From Streptomyces aurantiogriseus (GTDB lineage Bacteria > Actinomycetota > Actinomycetes > Streptomycetales > Streptomycetaceae): a stretch of 64,000 nucleotides of DNA. Within the stretch, counting starts at the first letter, position 1. The number at the start of each line of letters is the position of its first letter. The DNA lies in the NCBI RefSeq assembly GCF_014649375.1, contig NZ_BMSX01000010.1, positions 1-64,000 of the forward strand, given 5' to 3'. Positions 59,420 to 64,000 of the stretch are shown in pieces. Under the pieces are notes generated by a model. The model saw only the letters and a program-made list of their open reading frames with translations. It had not been told where the DNA came from and searched no databases. Position numbers and translations under genes: made by a program.

Positions 59420-59501
59420 GTGGGGTGTGCCTCCCTGACAGGGCCGCAACGCTGCGGCCGAGGTGGCAGGAAGTCAACTCGGCCACACGTGCGACGTCAA
59501 G

Positions 59502-59513
59502 AAGTAAATACTT
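59502..59513. promoter_or_regulatory. AT-rich palindrome upstream of xylF
   Basis: AAGTA-AA-TACTT lies 83 bases before the xylF start, in the short spacer after rok7B7. In a genome this GC-rich, a 12-base AT palindrome is conspicuous. I propose it as an operator, possibly for Rok7B7 itself; the motif is not taken from published data. A TTGACG (minus strand) lies directly downstream and could be a -35 box. Confidence 0.5.
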
Positions 59514-59542
59514 AACGAGATGGCAACGGGGTCATTCGTTCT

Positions 59543-60742
59543 CTAAGTGAAGGCGGGTGCGGCGGCGTGCAGAGTGCTGTCCAAAAGGGTCGAATCACCC
59601 ATCTCGCTGAGGGCGAGAGCGAGCGCTCCGAGCACCTCCGCGCGGCCCCCGAGCGCCCCCGGGAGAACGGAGAGTTGACGCGCCGCGCTGGGGATCGCGT
59701 AGCGGCCGACGGACTCCCTGACCGGCCCGAGCAGCAGCTCACCGGCCTCGGCGAGATCACCGCCGAGGACCACCCGGCTCGGGTTCAGCAGGTTGCAGAG
59801 GTTGGCGACTCCACTGCCGATGTGACGGCCGACATCGGCGATCACCCGACGGCAGCCCGGGTCTCCGTCCCTGGCCAGCCGCACGACGCCTTCCATCGTC
59901 AGGTCCGTGCCGTGACTGGACTGGAGCAGCGGAAGCACATAGCGCGCGGCCGTGAAGGTCTCCAGGCAGCCCCGGTTGCCACAGCGGCAGACAGGGCCGG
60001 ATTCGTCGAGTGTAATATGTCCGATTTCTCCTGCGGTTCCGCCCGGCCCGCGGTAGATCTTCCCGTCGATCACCAGACCGGCGCCGACACCGCTCGCGAC
60101 CTTGATGTAAGCAAGATCACGCACACCCTTGCCGCTGCCCCAGACCAGCTCACCGAGGGCACCCAGGTTGGCGTCGTTGTCCACGTGCACGGGCACGCCG
60201 AGGCGGCCCCTCAGCTCCTCGGCGGGTCTGGTGCCGATCCAGCCGGGCAGGATGGCCGAGGAACCGAGCGTGCCGGACTCCAGATCGATCGGCCCGGGCA
60301 CGCCGAGGCCCACCCCGGCGATCTTCGTACGGTCGACCCCCGTGGCCTCGATCAGGCGGTTGACCAGCTGTTCCGCCCGGTCGAAGCCCTGGGTCGAGGA
60401 GGCGTCCACATCCAGTGGCTCGGACTCCTCCGCGAGGACCTGGTGGGCGAGGTTGCCGACGGCGACACGGAGGTGGGTGTGGCCGAAATCGACCCCGATG
60501 ACGATGCCGGCGTCACCACTGAGGGAGACGCTGCGAGCCCTGCGGCCACCGGCCGAGGTGGGCGTGACCTCGACGGTTCCGCCGTCCTTGAGCTCGCGCA
60601 CGATGTTGGAGACGGTGGCCGCCGACAGACCGGTCGTCCGGGCGATCTCCGCCTGCGTGAGGGACCCGGCCAGACGCACGGCGCGTACGACTCGCTCCAG
60701 GTTGGCTCGGTGCAGCGACGACTGCGACCCCGGAGTCTCCAC
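59543..60742 (-). CDS. rok7B7: ROK-family transcriptional regulator Rok7B7
   Basis: This 399-residue regulator has an N-terminal winged helix (ANLERVVRAVRLAGSLTQAE, then LSAATVSNIVRELKDGG) and a sugar-kinase-like ROK domain. That domain has the ATP-type motif IVIGVDFGHTHLRVAVGN, GVGLGVPGPIDLESG, the HIGH site GGTAGEIGHITLD and the zinc motif CRCGNRGCLETF. AGGAGG lies five bases before GTG 60742; an upstream TTG at 60793 is weaker. In S. coelicolor the orthologue controls the flanking xylFGH and second importer and affects carbon control. Confidence 0.94.
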   Translation of the reverse strand: METPGSQSSLHRANLERVVRAVRLAGSLTQAEIARTTGLSAATVSNIVRELKDGGTVEVTPTSAGGRRARSVSLSGDAGIVIGVDFGHTHLRVAVGNLAHQVLAEESEPLDVDASSTQGFDRAEQLVNRLIEATGVDRTKIAGVGLGVPGPIDLESGTLGSSAILPGWIGTRPAEELRGRLGVPVHVDNDANLGALGELVWGSGKGVRDLAYIKVASGVGAGLVIDGKIYRGPGGTAGEIGHITLDESGPVCRCGNRGCLETFTAARYVLPLLQSSHGTDLTMEGVVRLARDGDPGCRRVIADVGRHIGSGVANLCNLLNPSRVVLGGDLAEAGELLLGPVRESVGRYAIPSAARQLSVLPGALGGRAEVLGALALALSEMGDSTLLDSTLHAAAPAFT

Positions 60743-61048
60743 GACGACCTCCTGCGCGCGGGACCGCTTCAATGAGGCCCCGTCTATGTCCAACTAGTGA
60801 ACTCTAAGCTGAGCTGTTCGGGTTGCCTCCCGTCAAGAGGTTGAACAGTATCCGCGTGGTCGAACACACGGACGCGCGGTGACTCCGCCCGGGGTAGCGG
60901 GGTGTGCGGGGGCGGGTGCGGGGCGTTGCGGAAGTCAGGCCAGGAGGCGGCGCGCAAAGCATACAAAGTGGACGGAACATGATGAAAAGCGGCGCACGCC
61001 GACCCCGCTGCCCCGGGAATCCGCGTACGCCGCCTGAAGACGTGAGGT
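60743..61048. other. Spacer between the second sugar importer and rok7B7
   Basis: This 306-base region holds the rok7B7 leader and its probable promoter. On the minus strand, TAGAGT (60806-60801) could be a -10 box, though no good -35 sits at the usual distance. TTGACG (60836-60831) is 24 bases from it. A run of G-rich sequence (60890-60935) and the AT-richer patch aaagcatacaaagtggacgg (60956) are the only other visible features; I see no gene. Confidence 0.5.
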
Positions 61049-61972
61049 TTACTTCAGCGCCCCCGCTGTCAACCCCTGCACCACCTGCCGCTGGAAGACG
61101 ATGTACGCGGCCAGGACCGGCAGCATCGCCATCACCAGGCCCGCGAAGAGGCCCGACCAGTCGCCCTTGTAGCCCTGGCTGACGGCCAGCTGGACCAGGC
61201 CCTGGGTAAGGACGCGCTTGTCGGGGTCGGTGTTGAGGACCGTCGGGAGCACGTACTGGTTCCACTGGCCCAGGAAGTTGAAGATGCCGACGCTGATCAG
61301 GCCGGGCTTGGCCATCGGCAGCATGATCTGGAAGAACGTCCGGCTGTGCGAGGCGCCGTCGACGAACGCCGCCTCCGCCACCGAGGTGGGCAGCGTGCGG
61401 AAGAACGCCGTGAGGAAGAACACCGTGAACGGCAGCGAGTACGCGATGTAGACGAGGATCAGGCCGTGGATCGTGTTCAGCAGTCCCATGTTGTTCACGA
61501 CGTAGAACAGCGGGACCAGCGCCAGCATGATCGGGAAGCTCATGCCGCCGATGAAGAGGTAGTAGATGAAGCGGTTGCCCGGAAAGTCGAACCGGGCGAG
61601 GACGTACGCCGCCATCGAGCCCAGGACCAGCGTGCCGACGAGCGAACCGCCCACCACCAGCACGGTGTTGAGGAAGTAGTCGCTCATGTTGGCCTCGGTC
61701 CAGGCCCGCGACCAGTTGTCGAAGTGCAGCTCGTCCGGCAGCGACCACGGCGAGCCGAAGATGGAACTGTCGTCCTTGAAGGAGGTCATCACCGCCCACA
61801 GCAGCGGCAGCACCACCATGACCGCCCAGAGGACGAGGATGCCGTGCGAGAAGACGTTGAGGACCTTGCCCTCCGTCCTCCCCGCGCGCTGCTGCGGGGC
61901 CGGTACGTCGACCTTGGTGACGGGCACGCCGGACTCGGCCGGCAGGGGCGCGGGGGACTCCGTCGTCTTCAT
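61049..61972 (-). CDS. Sugar ABC transporter permease, MalG type (second importer)
   Basis: This 307-residue CUT1 permease has a 35-residue cytoplasmic tail, six helices (starting LNVFSHGILVLWAVMVVLPL) and the EAA loop (TSVAEAAFVDGASHSRTFFQ, then IMLPMAKPGLISV). It is the last gene of an importer operon, two bases downstream of the other permease gene. The ligand is unknown. Its place beside rok7B7 matches the S. coelicolor importer SCO6005-SCO6007, regulated by Rok7B7. Confidence 0.92.
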   Translation of the reverse strand: MKTTESPAPLPAESGVPVTKVDVPAPQQRAGRTEGKVLNVFSHGILVLWAVMVVLPLLWAVMTSFKDDSSIFGSPWSLPDELHFDNWSRAWTEANMSDYFLNTVLVVGGSLVGTLVLGSMAAYVLARFDFPGNRFIYYLFIGGMSFPIMLALVPLFYVVNNMGLLNTIHGLILVYIAYSLPFTVFFLTAFFRTLPTSVAEAAFVDGASHSRTFFQIMLPMAKPGLISVGIFNFLGQWNQYVLPTVLNTDPDKRVLTQGLVQLAVSQGYKGDWSGLFAGLVMAMLPVLAAYIVFQRQVVQGLTAGALK

Positions 61973-61974
61973 GA

Positions 61975-62901
61975 TCAGTACTCCAGCCGCTCGCGCCGCC
62001 CCAGCCGCATCACGACCGCGGCGAAGGCCAGCGTCACGATGAGCAGGGCGACACCGATGGTGGTGGCGTAGGCGGCCTGACCGTCACGGAACGCCTTCTG
62101 GTACACGTACAGGACCATGACGGTGGTCGAGTAGTCGGGACCGCCGGGCCCGGTCGTCATGATCTGCACGACCGCGAACGACTCCGCGCCGAGCGCGAGG
62201 ATGCCCAGGTAGACCCAGCCGGACTGCACGGTGTCCCACAGCAGCGGCAGGGTGACGCGGAAGAAGGTGGTGGCGCGGTTCGCGCCGTCGAGCAGCGCCG
62301 CCTCGTACAGGTCCGCCGGGATCGACGCCATGCCGGCGGAGAACAGGACCACGAAGAAGCCGACCGTGGACCAGACGAGCACCGCCATCACGCACCACAG
62401 CGCGAGGTCCGGATCGCCCAGCCACAACGGCTGGACACCGTCCAGACCGACCCCCCGCAGGAGCGAGTTGACGGCGCCGCTGTCGGGGTTGTACGCGAAG
62501 GCGAACAACAACGCGACGATGGCGATCGACAGCACCTGCGGGAAGAAATACACGATCTTGTAGAAGGAGGAGCCCCGGACCCCGGAAATCACCGGGCCGC
62601 CCTTCCTTCTCCGCCCACCGACATTGATCATGAAGGCGAAGAACAGCGCCAGACCGATCGTCACCAGCGGCAGCACGACCGCGAACATCAAGCTGTGCTG
62701 CAAGGACTTCCAGAAGATCTCGTCGTCCAGCATCCTCCGGTAATTGTCCAGGCCGACCATCTTGAATTCGGGGCTCAGACCGGTCCAGTCCGTGAACGAG
62801 TAGTAGATGGACTGGATGAACGGCCAGACCACGAAGAGCGCGTACAGTCCCAGGGGCAGCGCCAGAAACCCCACGATGAACCGGTACTTGCCGTGCTGCA
62901 T
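61975..62901 (-). CDS. Sugar ABC transporter permease, MalF type (second importer)
   Basis: This 308-residue permease has six helices, YSFTDWTGLSPEFKMVGLDN in the first periplasmic loop, and the EAA loop (ADLYEAALLDGANRATTFFR, then VTLPLLWDTV). ATG 62901 has GGAG five bases upstream; a GTG at 62907 is in the same frame. It is 28 bases downstream of the binding-protein stop. Confidence 0.92.
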   Translation of the reverse strand: MQHGKYRFIVGFLALPLGLYALFVVWPFIQSIYYSFTDWTGLSPEFKMVGLDNYRRMLDDEIFWKSLQHSLMFAVVLPLVTIGLALFFAFMINVGGRRRKGGPVISGVRGSSFYKIVYFFPQVLSIAIVALLFAFAYNPDSGAVNSLLRGVGLDGVQPLWLGDPDLALWCVMAVLVWSTVGFFVVLFSAGMASIPADLYEAALLDGANRATTFFRVTLPLLWDTVQSGWVYLGILALGAESFAVVQIMTTGPGGPDYSTTVMVLYVYQKAFRDGQAAYATTIGVALLIVTLAFAAVVMRLGRRERLEY

Positions 62902-62929
62902 CGCCACTCCGGTGCCGTGAGAATGCCGG

Positions 62930-64000
62930 TTACTGGTGCTTGTAGTGCTTGATCGAGGTGTCCTTCGCGGTCTCGTCGGCGAAGCCCTGGATCTTCTTGA
63001 CGGCCTCGGCCGGGGTGAGGCGGCCGGCCATCATCTCGCCGAGCCCCGACACCCCGATCTTCTCCTTCTGCAACTGCACGTACCAGTCCTGCATACGCGG
63101 ATTCACCACGTTCTCGCCGGCCTTCTCCAGCGCGGCGACACCCGACTTGAGGCCGGGGGTGAGGGTGATCCCGTCGGTGCCGCCGTTGTACGCGGTCAGC
63201 GACTTCACCTTGGAGGTGAAGTTCTTCGAGGACGCCTCGCTGAGCATGATGCGCAGCTGCTCCATGCCGCCCGCCGCGTTCTTCGCCTTGTCCGGCACGA
63301 TGAACGGCTCGCCGCCGGAGGCCCAGATGGTGCCGAACGGCATCTTGTCGGAGCTGTCGATGCCGGTGGGCGCGGAGACGGCCAGATCGAAGTCGGCGGG
63401 GATGACGTTCGCCGACTCGTTCTCCACCCAGGAGCCGTTGGGGATGAACAGGGCCTTGCCCTTGGCCCACGCGGTCTGCGACTGGATGTGGTCCAGGCCC
63501 GGGGTGCCCCGGAGGATGTAGCCCTTCCTGTAGAGCTCGTAGTACGCCTCGAAACACGCCTTGACCGCCGGGTGCTCCCAGGCCTTGGGCTCCAGGTTGT
63601 CGATGGCGTCGAGGACTTCGCGGCCCCCGACCTTGGCGATCATCGGGTACAGCGAGAAGGGAAGGTAATACGGGTACTTGCCCGCATATGTCCAGCCGGC
63701 GATGCCCTTCTTCTTGGCCTTCTCGCAGACCGCGAGCATCTCGTCCCAGGTCTCGGGATACGTGGCGTCCAGCGAGTCCAGGGCCTTCTGCGAGTACCAG
63801 ACGCCGTACACGGTGTAGGCGTAGTACAGGATCCAGACGGGGTCGCCGTCGAACTGGCCCATCTCCACGATGCCGGGGCGCAGCGTGTCGCGGACCTTCT
63901 TGTTCGGGTCGTCGTAGGAGGGGGCGTCGAGCAGCGGGGTGAGGTCGGCGAGCTGGTTCTTGCCGACCAGGACGCCCATGTCCATCTGCTCGGCACCGGA
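62930..64000 (-). CDS. Sugar-binding protein of the second importer (5' end outside the window)
   Basis: The visible 356 residues start in mid-protein (SGAEQMDMGVLVGKNQLADL) and run to the stop. They show the type 1 solute-binding fold of oligosaccharide importers: VWILYYAYTVYGVWYSQKAL, YPETWDEMLAVCEKAKKKGI, AKGKALFIPNGSWVENESAN, and a C-terminal hinge region ending VKKIQGFADETAKDTSIKHY. The signal peptide and lipobox are beyond the edge. With the two permeases it forms a CUT1 importer without its own ATPase. Confidence 0.9.
   Translation of the reverse strand, partial: SGAEQMDMGVLVGKNQLADLTPLLDAPSYDDPNKKVRDTLRPGIVEMGQFDGDPVWILYYAYTVYGVWYSQKALDSLDATYPETWDEMLAVCEKAKKKGIAGWTYAGKYPYYLPFSLYPMIAKVGGREVLDAIDNLEPKAWEHPAVKACFEAYYELYRKGYILRGTPGLDHIQSQTAWAKGKALFIPNGSWVENESANVIPADFDLAVSAPTGIDSSDKMPFGTIWASGGEPFIVPDKAKNAAGGMEQLRIMLSEASSKNFTSKVKSLTAYNGGTDGITLTPGLKSGVAALEKAGENVVNPRMQDWYVQLQKEKIGVSGLGEMMAGRLTPAEAVKKIQGFADETAKDTSIKHYKHQ

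Noticed and set aside
1..64000. CRISPR arrays, tRNA or rRNA genes, integrases, transposases, prophage genes, biosynthetic gene cluster cores
   Set aside because: None was seen on either strand; repeats present are degenerate tandem or dispersed intergenic types, without regular spacers or nearby cas or transposase genes.

Overview
The window is high-GC (about 70%) actinobacterial chromosome, almost certainly Streptomyces. The codon third positions are nearly all G or C, GTG starts are frequent, many genes look leaderless, and the gene content and order resemble, from memory, the S. coelicolor SCO6005-SCO6110 core region read backwards. There is no phage, integrase, transposase, tRNA, rRNA or CRISPR array. 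About 58 protein genes fill it, cut at both ends: an FMN-binding protein at the left edge and a sugar-binding protein at the right edge.

Left part (1-7.2 kb): a ferric-reductase-like/FMN-binding operon whose reductase is split by an apparent one-base deletion, a divergent OmpR-type response regulator and histidine kinase pair, a serine hydrolase, a degenerate 61-bp tandem array, a YbhN-type membrane protein and a decayed TetR gene. 7.2-25 kb: msrB and murC, a RibD-type reductase divergent from zapE, a carbonic anhydrase-SulP pair (probably bicarbonate supply), a stomatin-like protein, a Tat-exported PhoX, a kinase-like phosphotransferase, a polysaccharide deacetylase lipoprotein, a Pth2-like protein, and a DUF692 - DUF4142 - TIGR04222 neighbourhood followed by a secreted tripeptidyl aminopeptidase.

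25-36 kb: the late haem genes of the coproporphyrin-dependent route (hemQ, hemY, and hemE 4 kb further on) interspersed with a DUF4349 lipoprotein, a CoA-disulfide-reductase-like flavoprotein and a rhomboid protease, then a DUF3000 protein, an orphan LuxR-type regulator and RNase D. 36-46 kb: a mannoside utilisation locus (ABC importer divergent from beta-mannosidase plus LacI regulator, with paired AACCGGTAAA boxes between them) and the fadA-fadB beta-oxidation operon.

46-56 kb: a group of exported proteins (a Tat substrate, a PLD-like enzyme and an EEP nuclease/phosphatase with FG-GAP repeats), a beta-propeller-like protein, a NYN/PIN-like protein, an amino acid permease and dxs with its terminator. 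56-64 kb: xylFGH, the ROK regulator rok7B7, and a second sugar ABC importer that runs off the window.

The most rewarding non-standard signals are the DUF692 fusion gene in a metal/RiPP-like neighbourhood without an obvious precursor, a family of dispersed intergenic repeats (three copies here) and a related palindromic element inside the beta-mannosidase gene, a 61-bp fragment of a histidine-kinase ATP lid stranded between genes with only synonymous changes, the tandem array, two broken genes, and an unusually high number of genes whose start codon lies 6-8 bases after a -10-like hexamer.
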